Assembly: GCA_964505415.1 (NCBI GenBank) | Contig: CAZDHW010000005.1 | Coordinates: 20,565-84,564, forward strand | Origin: DTDR01 sp964505415 | GTDB lineage: Bacteria > Hydrothermota > Tepidihabitantia > Tepidihabitantales > DTDR01 | Direction: 5' to 3' | DNA length: 64,000 nt | In this document: positions 25,779 to 35,280 of the stretch, piece by piece | Position numbering within the stretch: the first letter of the stretch is position 1 | How the letters are laid out: each line of letters begins with the position of its first letter | Translations under genes and position numbers: made by a program | Notes under the pieces: generated by a model | What the model saw: the letters and a program-made list of their open reading frames with translations, nothing else | Told to the model about the DNA's origin: nothing | The model's database searches: none

Positions 25779-26266
25779 AAAGAAAATTTAGCTTTTAAAG
25801 CCTTTTCTACACACAAAGGAACAAATTTTTTTAAACAGCCACCATATTTAGCAATCTCTTTTACCAAAGAAGCGGAAAGAAAGATATATTCTGGTGAAGG
25901 AACAAAAAAAATAGTTTCAATTTCGGGTAACAGTTTTCTATTAGTTAATGCCATTTGAAATTCATAATCAAAATCGCTAACCGCCCTTAATCCCCTTAAA
26001 ATAGCAAATACCCCCATTTTTTTACAGAAATCTATTAGTAAAGAATCATAGGCGTATACGTTGACATTTTCCAAATTTAACTCTTCAATTGCTTCCTTTA
26101 CCAATTTTATTCTTTCTTCCCAACTAAAAAGGGGTCTTTTTTCTTCCCTTTTAGCCACGGCCACAATCACTTCGTCAAAAATTTCTTTTGCCCTTTTTAT
26201 CAAATCAAGGTGACCATTAGTAATAGGGTCAAAACTTCCGGGATAAATTATTTTTTTATGTTTCAT
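25766..26266 (-). CDS. coaD: Phosphopantetheine adenylyltransferase
   Basis: A 166-residue nucleotidyltransferase for the penultimate step of coenzyme A synthesis. YPGSFDPITNGHLDLI contains the TxGH motif, and the FLSASLVKEIAKYGG segment is the equivalent of the ISSSxVRE motif, with SAS in place of SSS. It overlaps the rsmD stop by 4 nt. Confidence 0.95.
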   Translation of the reverse strand: MKHKKIIYPGSFDPITNGHLDLIKRAKEIFDEVIVAVAKREEKRPLFSWEERIKLVKEAIEELNLENVNVYAYDSLLIDFCKKMGVFAILRGLRAVSDFDYEFQMALTNRKLLPEIETIFFVPSPEYIFLSASLVKEIAKYGGCLKKFVPLCVEKALKAKFSLCGE

Positions 26267-26793
26267 TCTTCACCTCCTAAAATAGTGATCTTGGTATCAC
26301 CATAAATTTTTTCTTTGATAGTTTTAAATCCAAAATCTTTAAAATCAAAATTTTTGTAACTTTCAATTACTATCATCCCCTTTTTATTTAATAAATCTTT
26401 CGCTTTTATCAATTCAAGGGTTCTTTTATAATAGTTTTTAAAATAAGGTGGGTCAAGAAAAATAAAGTCAAATTTTTTATCGGTCTTTTTTAAAAAAATG
26501 AAAACATCCATTAAATAGGCGTAACAATTAAGAAGACCATTAATATTTCTTTTTAAATACTGATAAATCTTTCTGTCCTTTTCCACGAAATGGACTTCCT
26601 TTGCTCCGTAAGATACAGCAGTAATTCCTAAACTGCCACTACCAGCAAAGAGATCGGCAATTATTTTAGCTTTTACTTCTTTGCCAATAATGTCAAAAAG
26701 AGCTTTTCTTATTTTATCCTGAGTTACCCTTAATCTTCCTTTGGGGAAAAAAATTTTTTTCCCTTTGAGACTGCCCGAATGGATTCTTACCAT
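26263..26793 (-). CDS. rsmD: 16S rRNA m2G966 methyltransferase RsmD
   Basis: A 176-residue SAM-dependent methyltransferase. It has the RsmD opening RIHSGSLKGKKI, TQDKIRKALFDI, SAM-binding ADLFAGSGSLGI, and the catalytic FLDPPY. It heads the rsmD-coaD-obgE-dprA operon and diverges from pyrG with 69 bp between the starts. Confidence 0.93.
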   Translation of the reverse strand: MVRIHSGSLKGKKIFFPKGRLRVTQDKIRKALFDIIGKEVKAKIIADLFAGSGSLGITAVSYGAKEVHFVEKDRKIYQYLKRNINGLLNCYAYLMDVFIFLKKTDKKFDFIFLDPPYFKNYYKRTLELIKAKDLLNKKGMIVIESYKNFDFKDFGFKTIKEKIYGDTKITILGGEE

Positions 26794-26826
26794 TAAAAAT
26801 TATAACCACTCCTTAAAAGAATTCAA
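26794..26826 (-). promoter_or_regulatory. Promoter of rsmD operon, leaderless
   Basis: Minus strand TTGAAT (26826-26821), 16 bp, TATAAT (26804-26799), 5 nt, ATG at 26793. It ends one base from the pyrG -35 box. Confidence 0.72.
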
Positions 26827-26827
26827 T

Positions 26828-26862
26828 TTGACTTTTGGTAATTTAGAAGTATATTATTTAGA
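26828..26862 (+). promoter_or_regulatory. Promoter of pyrG operon, leaderless
   Basis: TTGACT (26828-26833), 16 bp, TATATT (26850-26855), 7 nt, ATG at 26863. Confidence 0.75.
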
Positions 26863-28485
26863 ATGGCGAAATATGTAATCATTACTGGTGGGGTTGTCAG
26901 TTCCTTAGGAAAGGGAATTGCTACGGCTTCTATTGGTCTTTTATTAAAAGTAAGAGGCTTTTTAGTAAATCCTTTAAAATTCGACCCTTACATTAATGTT
27001 GACCCCGGGACAATGAATCCTTACCAACACGGAGAAGTTTTTGTTACCGAAGATGGTGCGGAAACTGACTTAGATTTGGGCCATTACGAAAGATTTTTGG
27101 ATGTTAATTTGAGTAAAGATAACAATGTGACTGCTGGGCAGGTTTATCTTTCAGTAATTGAAAAAGAAAGAGAAGGGATTTTTCTTGGCGGTACCATTCA
27201 AGTTGTTCCTCACATCACCAATGAGATTAAAGAGCGAATTAAAAAAATTGCCAATGATCACGATGTTATTTTGGTAGAAATTGGTGGGACCGTGGGGGAT
27301 ATTGAAAGTTTGCCTTTCTTAGAAGCCGTTCGGCAACTCCGGCTGGAAGAAGGAAAAGATAATGTTTTATATGTTCACCTTACCTTGGTCCCTTTTATTA
27401 AAAGTGCTAACGAATTTAAAACAAAACCCACGCAGCATTCAGTTAACGAATTAAGAAGGATAGGTATCCAGCCGGATATTATTCTTTGTCGCACCGAAAA
27501 ACCTTTACCCAAAGAAGCCAAAGAGAAGATTGCCCTTTTTTGTAATGTGACCAAAGAAGCAGTTATTGAAGGTATTGATACCGATAATATCTATAAAATC
27601 CCTTTGATTTTTAAAGAGCAAAATTTAGATTGGCTTATCTGCCAATTTCTTTCTTTACAAACCAAAGAGATAAATCAAAAAATCTGGCAAAATTGGTTAG
27701 ATTTTGTTAATAAATTGGAAAATCCTAAAGGGGAAATCAGTATCGGAATTGTTGGTAAATATACTTCTTTAAGAGATGCTTACAAAAGCGTGATTGAGGC
27801 AATTACCCATGCTTGCGGTTACTTTTCTTTGCGACCAAAAATTAAATGGATTGAGGCTACTGATTTAGAAGAAGAAGTGAAAAAGAAAGGTAAAGAAATT
27901 TTAAAAGAATATTTCGCTGATATTTCGGGAATAATTGTTCCTGGAGGCTTTGGTGTTCGGGGAATTGAGGGCAAAATTTTTGCTTGTGAATATGCCCGAA
28001 AAAATAATCTTCCTTTCTTAGGGCTCTGTGTGGGTTTACAATGTGCGGTAATTGAATTTGCGCGCAATGTTCTTTTATTAAAAGATGCCCATTCGCAAGA
28101 ATTTGACCCTAATACCAAAAATCCGGTAATCCATCTTTTAGAAAGTCAAAAGGGAATAAAGAAAAAGGGTGGCACCATGCGTCTGGGCGCCTATCCCTGT
28201 TTATTAAAAGAAGGAACAGTTGCTTATTATGCTTACCAGACAAAAAGGATATACGAAAGGCATCGCCATCGCTATGAGGTTAATAATCAATATGTAAATC
28301 TTTTGGAAAAAAACGGAATGGTAATAAGTGGTCTTTACGAAAAAGAAGATTTGGTAGAAATTATTGAATTAAAAAGTCATCCCTTTTTTCTTGCTACCCA
28401 ATTCCATCCCGAATTTAAATCTCGACCATTAAGACCCCATCCTTTATTTTTGAAATTTATCGAAGCGTGTATCCAAAAATCTTAA
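26863..28485 (+). CDS. pyrG: CTP synthase
   Basis: A 540-residue CTP synthase converting UTP to CTP with glutamine as nitrogen donor. The synthase domain starts YVIITGGVVSSLGKGI; the C-terminal class I glutamine amidotransferase has its nucleophile in LGLCVGLQCAV and the His-Glu pair in QFHPEF. Length is standard. It opens a + strand run of eight closely packed genes ending with acyP. Confidence 0.98.
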   Translation: MAKYVIITGGVVSSLGKGIATASIGLLLKVRGFLVNPLKFDPYINVDPGTMNPYQHGEVFVTEDGAETDLDLGHYERFLDVNLSKDNNVTAGQVYLSVIEKEREGIFLGGTIQVVPHITNEIKERIKKIANDHDVILVEIGGTVGDIESLPFLEAVRQLRLEEGKDNVLYVHLTLVPFIKSANEFKTKPTQHSVNELRRIGIQPDIILCRTEKPLPKEAKEKIALFCNVTKEAVIEGIDTDNIYKIPLIFKEQNLDWLICQFLSLQTKEINQKIWQNWLDFVNKLENPKGEISIGIVGKYTSLRDAYKSVIEAITHACGYFSLRPKIKWIEATDLEEEVKKKGKEILKEYFADISGIIVPGGFGVRGIEGKIFACEYARKNNLPFLGLCVGLQCAVIEFARNVLLLKDAHSQEFDPNTKNPVIHLLESQKGIKKKGGTMRLGAYPCLLKEGTVAYYAYQTKRIYERHRHRYEVNNQYVNLLEKNGMVISGLYEKEDLVEIIELKSHPFFLATQFHPEFKSRPLRPHPLFLKFIEACIQKS

Positions 28486-29168
28486 AAACTTTATTTTTTC
28501 TAATTTTTTTCTTTTATTTTCTTTATAAGAAAAACTATCGGAAAGAAATTAAGAATAATTATTTTTATTTATTTAAAAAGAAAAATTTCCCCTTTGCTTA
28601 CTATTTTAAAAGTCTTGCCGAAAATTTGTCAACGATGATGGTGATTAATAAGAAAAAGAGTTCTTTAATATTTGACAAAATTAAATTTTTAGGTGATAAT
28701 ATTATAAGAGAAAGGGGAGGAGTGGTGGTAACCTTTCATTACGGAATATACGAATTATTACCATTAATCTTTTCCCAAAGAGGCTATAAAACGGCAATTG
28801 TTTATTCACCTCAAAGAAATTCCCTTTTAAACACCATCCTATTAAGAATAAGAAAAGGAAAAGTTGAAAAGTTTTTAAGAAATTTAAAAGAGATTAAAGA
28901 AGCCTTACAAGAAGGTTATTTAGTTGGTTTTGCCATTGATAATATTCATAAAGGAAAATTGGTTTCCTTAAAAGAAATTTTACCCCATTTGAAGGTTTCT
29001 CTTTCTCCTTTTATTATTGCCCAAAGATTTGGTTATCCTCTTTATTTTGTTTTGATAAGAAAAAACGAAAAGGATTACCAAGTAGTGATAAAAAAAGGAT
29101 TTTTACCTTTATTTATTAAAGAAGAATTAAAGAAAAATATTTTCGATTGGGTTTTATGGGAAAAATAA
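28467..29168 (+). CDS. LpxL/HtrB-like lipid A acyltransferase
   Basis: A 233-residue protein with an N-terminal membrane anchor (about 5-20) and the acyltransferase motif HYGIYE (H-x4-E). It is shorter than typical LpxL (about 300). Its place between pyrG and the lptC-lptA-lptB genes favours a role in acylating a lipid A-like molecule. The start is a GTG overlapping the last 19 nt of pyrG. No other lipid A gene is in the window, so the substrate is inferred. Confidence 0.75.
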   Translation: MYPKILKTLFFLIFFFYFLYKKNYRKEIKNNYFYLFKKKNFPFAYYFKSLAENLSTMMVINKKKSSLIFDKIKFLGDNIIRERGGVVVTFHYGIYELLPLIFSQRGYKTAIVYSPQRNSLLNTILLRIRKGKVEKFLRNLKEIKEALQEGYLVGFAIDNIHKGKLVSLKEILPHLKVSLSPFIIAQRFGYPLYFVLIRKNEKDYQVVIKKGFLPLFIKEELKKNIFDWVLWEK

Positions 29169-29668
29169 AGATTATTTTTTTATTTTCTCTAATAATACTT
29201 TTTTGCCAAAAAAAGAATGAAGAGATTGTTGAGAAAAAAAGGATTCCTTCGCAAGTCACCACTAACTTAGAACTTGTGGAAAGCGCTACCGGCCGAAAGG
29301 TCTTCAAATTATTTGCTCAGAAAGCATTACTTTTCGATGAAGAGAAAGTTATTTATGTCTATCAACCAGTGGTTTATTTTTTTGATGAAGAGAAAAAAAT
29401 TTCCGCAATTTTAGAATGCGATTCGGGCATCGTCGACCAGAAGAATTATCATCTTTGGGGTTTTGGTTCTTTAGTAGTAAAAACCAGTGATTCTACTTAT
29501 CTTTTTTGTGATTCCTTAAGGTGGGATAATCAAAGACAGATGATCTTTACCAACTCCTTTGTCCGAATTAAAAATGAAAATGGTGAACTGGAAGGAATCG
29601 GTTTGGAAAGTGATGCCAGTTTATCAAAAATTAAAATTTTAAAAGCGGTAAGCGGTGTTGGCCGATGA
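29156..29668 (+). CDS. lptC: LptC-like LPS export protein
   Basis: A 170-residue protein with an N-terminal hydrophobic segment ending in ILFCQKKN, which could be a lipoprotein signal or a membrane anchor. The rest is beta-rich and matches LptC-type jelly rolls (FKLFAQKALLFDEEKVIYVY). LptC sits on the LptB2FG transporter and passes LPS to LptA. The start is the ATG at 29156, overlapping the acyltransferase gene; its stop overlaps lptA. Confidence 0.75.
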   Translation: MGKIKIIFLFSLIILFCQKKNEEIVEKKRIPSQVTTNLELVESATGRKVFKLFAQKALLFDEEKVIYVYQPVVYFFDEEKKISAILECDSGIVDQKNYHLWGFGSLVVKTSDSTYLFCDSLRWDNQRQMIFTNSFVRIKNENGELEGIGLESDASLSKIKILKAVSGVGR

Positions 29669-30468
29669 TTTTTCTTATTCTTTTTATTCCCAATTTTCAA
29701 TTAAAGGCACCAACAACCGAATTTGTAAATCGCGACGGAAAAAGGATAACGGTTTTTCCTTTAGGAATTGAGATTTATGAAGAAAAGGTAAAAGTTATTG
29801 CCAATTATGGAGAATTTGACCAGCAAGAAAAAATTTTTCTCTTTAAAGATTCGGTGAAATTTTTTTTAGCTAAGGATACTGGTTATACTAATATGGCAGT
29901 TTATAAATTAAAAGAGAAAAAATGGGAAATGCCTTCTTTTAGTTTTTTGATAGGCTATCCCAAAGATAAGGAAAGAGTAATAATTAAAAGCGAAAGGGCA
30001 GAATATGATTGGGAAAAGGAAATTCTATTTTTGGAAAATGGGGAGATTGAATTGAAAAGGAAAATAAAACTTTTTGGTGAAAAGATGGTGATTGACAATA
30101 AGAAAAATTTTCTTTATTCTTATTTAACAACAAAAGTTATGAATTATAACGGTGGAAAGCTGAATAACCTTTTAACTTGCGAAACCCTTTTTTACGATTT
30201 TAAAAATGATACGGGAATAGCTAAAAGTAAGGTAAATTATACTGATAGTCTTTTCAAAGTAGTGGGTGATTTAGCTTCCTTTATTTTAGAAAAAGAAGAA
30301 ATTAAAGAAGTTCTCTTTAAAAATAAAGTTTTCCTTTCTTGGGAAAGGGGTTCAGAAAAAATGGAGTTAGCCTGCGAAAAGATAAATTTTTTCTTTGATA
30401 AAAACGATTTAAAAATGGCAAGTGGCGAAAATATTTTGGACGGTAAAATTTATCTAAAAAGAAAATGA
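29665..30468 (+). CDS. lptA: LptA/OstA-like periplasmic LPS transport protein
   Basis: A 267-residue protein with a short signal sequence and beta-strand repeats of the OstA type (YGEFDQQEKIFLFKDSVKF; SERAEYDWEKEILFLENGEI). LptA forms the periplasmic bridge carrying LPS to the outer membrane. It is longer than E. coli LptA (185), like several FCB homologues. The start and stop overlap neighbours by 4 nt. Confidence 0.78.
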   Translation: MIFLILFIPNFQLKAPTTEFVNRDGKRITVFPLGIEIYEEKVKVIANYGEFDQQEKIFLFKDSVKFFLAKDTGYTNMAVYKLKEKKWEMPSFSFLIGYPKDKERVIIKSERAEYDWEKEILFLENGEIELKRKIKLFGEKMVIDNKKNFLYSYLTTKVMNYNGGKLNNLLTCETLFYDFKNDTGIAKSKVNYTDSLFKVVGDLASFILEKEEIKEVLFKNKVFLSWERGSEKMELACEKINFFFDKNDLKMASGENILDGKIYLKRK

Positions 30469-31184
30469 CTTTATTGGTGGAGAATGTTTCTAAAAAATAC
30501 GGTAAGCGGTATGTGGTAAAAAATATTAATTTGCAAATAAAAAAGGGAGAAATCGTTGGTCTTTTGGGTCCCAACGGCGCAGGTAAGACGACTACTTTTC
30601 ACATTATTATGGGGTTTGTGAAACCGGATTTTGGTAAGGTAATGCTTTTGGAAAAAGAGATTACCAAACTACCATCTTACGAAAGGGCAAGGTTGGGTAT
30701 CAGTTATCTGACTCAAGAACCGTCAGTATTTTTAAAATTAACTGTGGAAGATAATTTGAAAGGGATAATGGAACTTTTGGGCTATAAAAAGGAAGAACGG
30801 GAGGAAAAAGTGAATCTTCTCTTAACCAAATTGGGTTTAGAATATTTACGGAAAGAAAAGGCGAAAAACCTTTCGGGTGGTGAAAGAAGAAAATTGGAGA
30901 TTGCTCGGGCTTTAACTATTCGTCCCCATTTTCTTTTATTAGACGAACCTTTTACTGGCATTGACCCGATATTTCGGAGTGAAATCCAAGAAATAATTTT
31001 AAATTTAAAAACTGAGGGAATTGGAATTCTGATAACCGACCACAATGTTCGGGAGACCTTAGAGATTACTGATTATTCCTACCTTATTTATGCTGGAGAA
31101 ATTTTATTTTCCGGAACAAAAGAACAATTAATTAATAACGAAAAGGTAAGGGAAGTTTATTTAGGAGAAAGGTTTAGACTATGA
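30465..31184 (+). CDS. lptB: LPS export ABC transporter ATPase LptB
   Basis: A 239-residue ABC ATPase. Walker A GPNGAGKTTT, signature LSGGERRKLEIARAL, Walker B LLLDEPFTGIDP and switch His in ITDHNVRE. The lptA-lptB-rpoN order is the classical arrangement in Gram-negative bacteria. LptF/G and LptD are outside the window. Confidence 0.95.
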   Translation: MTLLVENVSKKYGKRYVVKNINLQIKKGEIVGLLGPNGAGKTTTFHIIMGFVKPDFGKVMLLEKEITKLPSYERARLGISYLTQEPSVFLKLTVEDNLKGIMELLGYKKEEREEKVNLLLTKLGLEYLRKEKAKNLSGGERRKLEIARALTIRPHFLLLDEPFTGIDPIFRSEIQEIILNLKTEGIGILITDHNVRETLEITDYSYLIYAGEILFSGTKEQLINNEKVREVYLGERFRL

Positions 31185-32530
31185 GACAAGAATTTCGGTT
31201 AGAACAGAAACTTATTTTAACCCCCCAATTGCTTTTGAATTTGAAACTTTTGGCACTACCTATTTTAGATTTGGAAACCGCGATTGAACAAGAAATTTTA
31301 AATAATCCTTGTTTAGAAATTGAAGAAGTAAAAGCAGAGGAAGGAGAAAAGGAGATAGGGAAGAAAGAAAATGATGATGAGTTTTCTCTTGAAGATTTAA
31401 TACCTGAAGAGAATTATGGGCTTCCCAGTAAAATTGTGGAAGATGATCTTTTTGATATTGCTAATCCGGCACCGGTATCGGCAGTTGATGAGATTTTAAC
31501 AAAATTACGGCAAAAGATTGAAAAAAAAGATTATCCGATTGCTGAATTTCTCTGTAATTGTTTAGATGAAAATGGCTTTTTAGAATTTCCGCCAGAAGAA
31601 ATTGCCCAAAATTTAGGAGTGGAAGAAGAAAAAGTAGAAAAAATTCTGGAAATAATGAAAACTATTGAGCCCGGGGGAATTGGCGCCGCCAATTTAAAAG
31701 AAGCTTTAATTTGCCAATTAAGATTGAAAGGTTTTGGTGAAGATTCAATTGAGATAAGAATGTTAAGAGAATGCGAAGAGTTGGTAAAAAATAAAAATTA
31801 TCAAAAAATAGCTGCCAAATTAAAGACGAATGTTTTTCGAATAAAAGAGGCTTTTAATAACCTGGCAAATTTAGAACCGCGACCATTGAGAAGATACGGT
31901 TCGCAAAAACCGGATTATGTTGTGCCTGATTTTAAAGTTTATATAGAAGGGGAAAATATTTATTTTGAACTTAATGAAGATAATCTCCCCCGACTGAAAA
32001 TTAATAACTATTATAAAGAAATTTTATTAAACCCAAAAAATTACGAAAAGGAGCAGGTAGAGTTTGTGAAAAATAAGTTTAAAAGTGCCGTAATGTTTAT
32101 TAGGGCAATTGAACAGCGAAAAGAAACTTTAAGAAAAATTATGGAATATATAATTGAAAATCAAAAGGATTTCTTTTTAGTAAGTCGGGAGATTATTAAA
32201 CCCTTGTCAATTAAAGAATGTGGTCAAAAATTGGGTATCCATCCTTCTAATATTTCTCGGGCAATTGCCGGTAAATATTTAGAGACACCTTTCGGAATTT
32301 TTGCCTTACGTTCTTTTTTCTCTTCCGGAATGGGTGAGACTTCAAAATCAACTATTAAGGCAAAGATAAAAAATTTGATTGATAATGAAGATAAAAATAA
32401 TCCTTTAACTGATGATGAAATTTGTGAAAAATTAAAAGCAATGGGAATAAATATTAAAAGAAGAACGGTCGCCAAATATCGCCAAGAATTGAATATTCCC
32501 AAAGCAAGTGAAAGAAAAAATAAATGGTAA
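31181..32530 (+). CDS. rpoN: RNA polymerase sigma-54 factor
   Basis: A 449-residue sigma-54. The glutamine/leucine-rich region I (RLEQKLILTPQLLLNLKLLA), an acidic linker, the core-binding domain and the RpoN box RRTVAKYRQELNIP near the C-terminus are all present. It needs enhancer-binding activators, none of which is visible here. It is translationally coupled to lptB (ATGA) and selB. Confidence 0.97.
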   Translation: MRQEFRLEQKLILTPQLLLNLKLLALPILDLETAIEQEILNNPCLEIEEVKAEEGEKEIGKKENDDEFSLEDLIPEENYGLPSKIVEDDLFDIANPAPVSAVDEILTKLRQKIEKKDYPIAEFLCNCLDENGFLEFPPEEIAQNLGVEEEKVEKILEIMKTIEPGGIGAANLKEALICQLRLKGFGEDSIEIRMLRECEELVKNKNYQKIAAKLKTNVFRIKEAFNNLANLEPRPLRRYGSQKPDYVVPDFKVYIEGENIYFELNEDNLPRLKINNYYKEILLNPKNYEKEQVEFVKNKFKSAVMFIRAIEQRKETLRKIMEYIIENQKDFFLVSREIIKPLSIKECGQKLGIHPSNISRAIAGKYLETPFGIFALRSFFSSGMGETSKSTIKAKIKNLIDNEDKNNPLTDDEICEKLKAMGINIKRRTVAKYRQELNIPKASERKNKW

Positions 32531-34392
32531 TTGGTACCGCCGGCCATATTGATCACGGAAAATCAGCCTTAGTAAAAGCCTTAACTGGCTACGACCCTGA
32601 CCGTTTAAAAGAGGAGAAAGAAAGGGGAATGACTACTGATTTAGGTTTTGCCTTTTATGGTGATAAAGCAACGATTATTGATGTTCCTGGTCACGAAAAA
32701 TTTATTCGCCATATGGTTGCCGGTGCTTACACCATTGATTTATTACTTTTAGTGATTGCTGCTAACGAAGGAATAAAACCCCAGACAGTTGAACATCTCA
32801 ATATTGCTAAACTTTTGGGAATAAAAGAAGGTATCGTGGTTTTGACCAAAAAAGATTTGGTTAGCGAAGAAGAGTTAAAAAATTTAGAAAAAGAAGTGAG
32901 GGACTTTCTTTTTCAAGAGGATTATTTGTCTTCTGCACCGATTATCTCTTTTTCGGCGGTTACTAACGAAGGTTTAGAAGATTTAAAAAGATTGATTGAT
33001 GAAAAGTTGGAAAAAATTACTCCCCGAAAAAAAGAAAGGGGGATATTTTTCATGCCGATTGACCGTGTTTTTACCATCAAAGGTTTTGGCACGATTGTTG
33101 CCGGCACCATTCTTTCCGGAGGAATAAATATTGGTGATAATTTAGAACTTCTCCCCCAAAAGATAATTGTCCGTGTCCGGGGTATTGAAAGACATAAAAA
33201 ACAAGTAACTACTGCTAAGATTGGTGAACGGGCAGCATTAAATCTTTTAGGTGTGGAAAAGGAAATAATTGAAAGGGGAAATGTCTTGGCAACACCTAAC
33301 ATTTTGGAACCGACTTTAACCTTGATTGGCTTTTTAAAAATTTTAAAAGACTCACCCGTTTCTTTAAAGAAAAGGAGTTCGGTAAAATTTCATATTGGGA
33401 CAAAAGAAACAATGGCAAAGGTTAACCTAATTTTAAAGGAAGAATTAAAACCACAAGAAGAAGGGTTTGCTATTTTCCATGTAGAAGAACCGATTGTTGC
33501 TAACCCCTATGACCCTTTTATTATTAGAAACTTCAGTTTAAACATAACTGTTGGCGGCGGTTATCTTCTTTTAAATCATAATCCCTTTCAGAAATTTGAT
33601 GAGCAAAGTATTGCTATCTTAGAAAAATTAAAAAGTGAAGAGGAAAGCGAAAGGCTTTTAGGTTTTATTACTTTGCAAGCCCAAAAGGGAATAAAAATAA
33701 AAGATTTACAACTTTTTACTGGAATTGATAAGGAAAAGATAAAAAGAATTATTGAAGGACTTATAAAAGAAAAAAAGATAATAGAAATAAAAGATAGTTA
33801 TTATCCCTTAGAAAAATACGAAGATCTAAAAAATAATATCTTAAAAATTATCGAAACTCATCATCAAAATTATCCTTACCGAAAGGGAATAAAAGAAAGC
33901 GAATTGAAAAATCGGTTAGTTTACGATGAAGATTTGATTACTAAGGCCCTTTGGGATTTGCTTATTGAAAAGAAAATAAAAAAAGAAGGTAATTTTTTAA
34001 GCCTTTTTAGTTTCCAAATAAGATTAAACGAAAAAGAAGAAAATTATTTAAAGATGATTGAAAAGGAATTTTTAAAGCGGGAATATACGCCGCCTGATTT
34101 TTTAGAAATAAAAAATTTATTAAAGATTGATGAAAAAATTTTAAAAAAATTATTTACCATTTTATTAGAAAACGAAATTCTTATTAAGGTTGATGATATT
34201 TATTTCCACCAACAAACAATTGAAAAAGCCTATGAGATTTTAAAAGGTAATTTTTTAAAAAAACCGATTACCGTAAGTGAATTTCGCCAAATTTTAAAAA
34301 CAACAAGAAAATATGCTTTACCTTTACTCCATTATTTTGATAATAAAGGAATTACTGAAAGAAAGGGTGATATTCGTTATTTAAAATTATGA
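32524..34392 (+). CDS. selB: Selenocysteine-specific elongation factor SelB
   Basis: A 622-residue translational GTPase. The G domain has GTAGHIDHGKSALVKALTG and DVPGHEKFIRHMVAGA, followed by EF-Tu-like domains and a C-terminal array of winged-helix domains (about 350-622) that bind the mRNA SECIS hairpin. With tRNA-Sec at 18.5 kb it shows that this organism decodes UGA as selenocysteine. selA and selD are not in the window. It overlaps rpoN by 7 nt and acyP by 4 nt. Confidence 0.95.
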   Translation: MVIGTAGHIDHGKSALVKALTGYDPDRLKEEKERGMTTDLGFAFYGDKATIIDVPGHEKFIRHMVAGAYTIDLLLLVIAANEGIKPQTVEHLNIAKLLGIKEGIVVLTKKDLVSEEELKNLEKEVRDFLFQEDYLSSAPIISFSAVTNEGLEDLKRLIDEKLEKITPRKKERGIFFMPIDRVFTIKGFGTIVAGTILSGGINIGDNLELLPQKIIVRVRGIERHKKQVTTAKIGERAALNLLGVEKEIIERGNVLATPNILEPTLTLIGFLKILKDSPVSLKKRSSVKFHIGTKETMAKVNLILKEELKPQEEGFAIFHVEEPIVANPYDPFIIRNFSLNITVGGGYLLLNHNPFQKFDEQSIAILEKLKSEEESERLLGFITLQAQKGIKIKDLQLFTGIDKEKIKRIIEGLIKEKKIIEIKDSYYPLEKYEDLKNNILKIIETHHQNYPYRKGIKESELKNRLVYDEDLITKALWDLLIEKKIKKEGNFLSLFSFQIRLNEKEENYLKMIEKEFLKREYTPPDFLEIKNLLKIDEKILKKLFTILLENEILIKVDDIYFHQQTIEKAYEILKGNFLKKPITVSEFRQILKTTRKYALPLLHYFDNKGITERKGDIRYLKL

Positions 34393-34664
34393 AAAAAAGA
34401 GTTCATATTTTTGTTAGTGGGAAAGTTCAAGGGGTTTTTTATCGGGATTTTACTAAAAGGCAAGCAAAGAGATTAAATATTTGTGGCTGGGTAAGAAACC
34501 TTTTAGATGGTCGGGTAGAAGTTGTTGCTGAAGGTGAAGAAGAAGATTTAAAAAAATTTATTGAAGAACTTAAAAAAGGACCACCAGCTGCAAGGGTAAT
34601 AGATATAAAAATTGATTGGCAAGAGCCGACATTTGAGTTTGATGATTTTGAGATAATTTATTAA
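34389..34664 (+). CDS. acyP: Acylphosphatase
   Basis: A 91-residue acylphosphatase hydrolysing acyl phosphates. The catalytic arginine is in GKVQGVFYRDF and the conserved asparagine in GWVRNLLDG. It is the last gene of the pyrG-to-acyP run. Confidence 0.95.
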   Translation: MKKRVHIFVSGKVQGVFYRDFTKRQAKRLNICGWVRNLLDGRVEVVAEGEEEDLKKFIEELKKGPPAARVIDIKIDWQEPTFEFDDFEIIY

Positions 34665-34868
34665 CCCCCTTGGAGACTATTCAGTAAACTCTCCCGGGGA
34701 CCGAGGTCTTTTATTCTTGATTTTTCTTATTTTTGAGCCACCTTTTTAATTTTTTATAATTTCTATTACTTTCTTTTCTAACCATTTCCTTTTAGGTTTT
34801 TATTATCTTATCTTATATATTATATATTAACGAAAAAGAAGGTATTTATTTTACCCTTAATTTTTAAT
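34665..34868. repeat. Diverged intergenic repeat, copy A (copy B at 53263-53472)
   Basis: Two blocks are shared with 53263-53472: a GTAAACTC-(T/C)-(C/T)-GGGGA block near the start and a TAACG-AAAA-TTTAT-TTACCC-TAATTTT block at the end, joined by pyrimidine-rich sequence of different length. In both places the similarity ends at the TTGAC of a + strand promoter. Confidence 0.5.
34667..34719 (+). terminator. Probable terminator after acyP
   Basis: CCCC-tt-GGAGA pairs with TCTCC-c-GGGG around a 13-nt loop, followed by TCTTTTATT and further T-rich sequence. It closes the long pyrG-acyP transcript and is part of the diverged repeat at 34665-34868. Confidence 0.5.
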
Positions 34869-34903
34869 TTGACTTTTTAAAAATTATTTATTATCCTTTT
34901 CCT
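34869..34903 (+). promoter_or_regulatory. Promoter of small membrane protein gene, leaderless spacing
   Basis: TTGACT (34869-34874), 17 bp, TATCCT (34892-34897, a weak -10), 6 nt, ATG at 34904. Confidence 0.5.
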
Positions 34904-35239
34904 ATGAAAAAAGGTTTAGAATATATATTTAGTGGCTTAATTTTAATTGTTCTCGGCTTAACCTTTTCTTTACGCCAAATTGGGATAATTTCTGGGGAAG
35001 ATTGGTGGGCTTATTTTCTTTTAGGATTGGGTATCGTTTTTTTTATTGATGCTTTTTTGAGATCATTAATTTTAAAGAAAAAGGTTCTTGGTCGCATTAT
35101 TACCGGTAGCATTTTGGCAGTGATTGGTATTGGTAAAATCCTTTCTTTAAAAAATTGGTTTTTTTATTTTCTTTTAATCCTGGGCCTAATCTTAGTTATT
35201 ATCGGTGCCATCAATATTAGTAAAAAAGAGATAACTTGA
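34904..35239 (+). CDS. Small membrane protein, LiaI/DUF5668-like
   Basis: A 111-residue integral membrane protein with four hydrophobic helices (about 8-25, 36-55, 62-79, 86-104), each rich in Gly, Ile and Leu. The architecture resembles LiaI/LiaF N-terminal-type (DUF5668) proteins linked to envelope stress, but the match is loose. No co-transcribed partner is obvious. Confidence 0.55.
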   Translation: MKKGLEYIFSGLILIVLGLTFSLRQIGIISGEDWWAYFLLGLGIVFFIDAFLRSLILKKKVLGRIITGSILAVIGIGKILSLKNWFFYFLLILGLILVIIGAINISKKEIT

Positions 35240-35280
35240 CATAAAAAAATATTATAATTTTTTAATTTAAAAAGAGGAAA

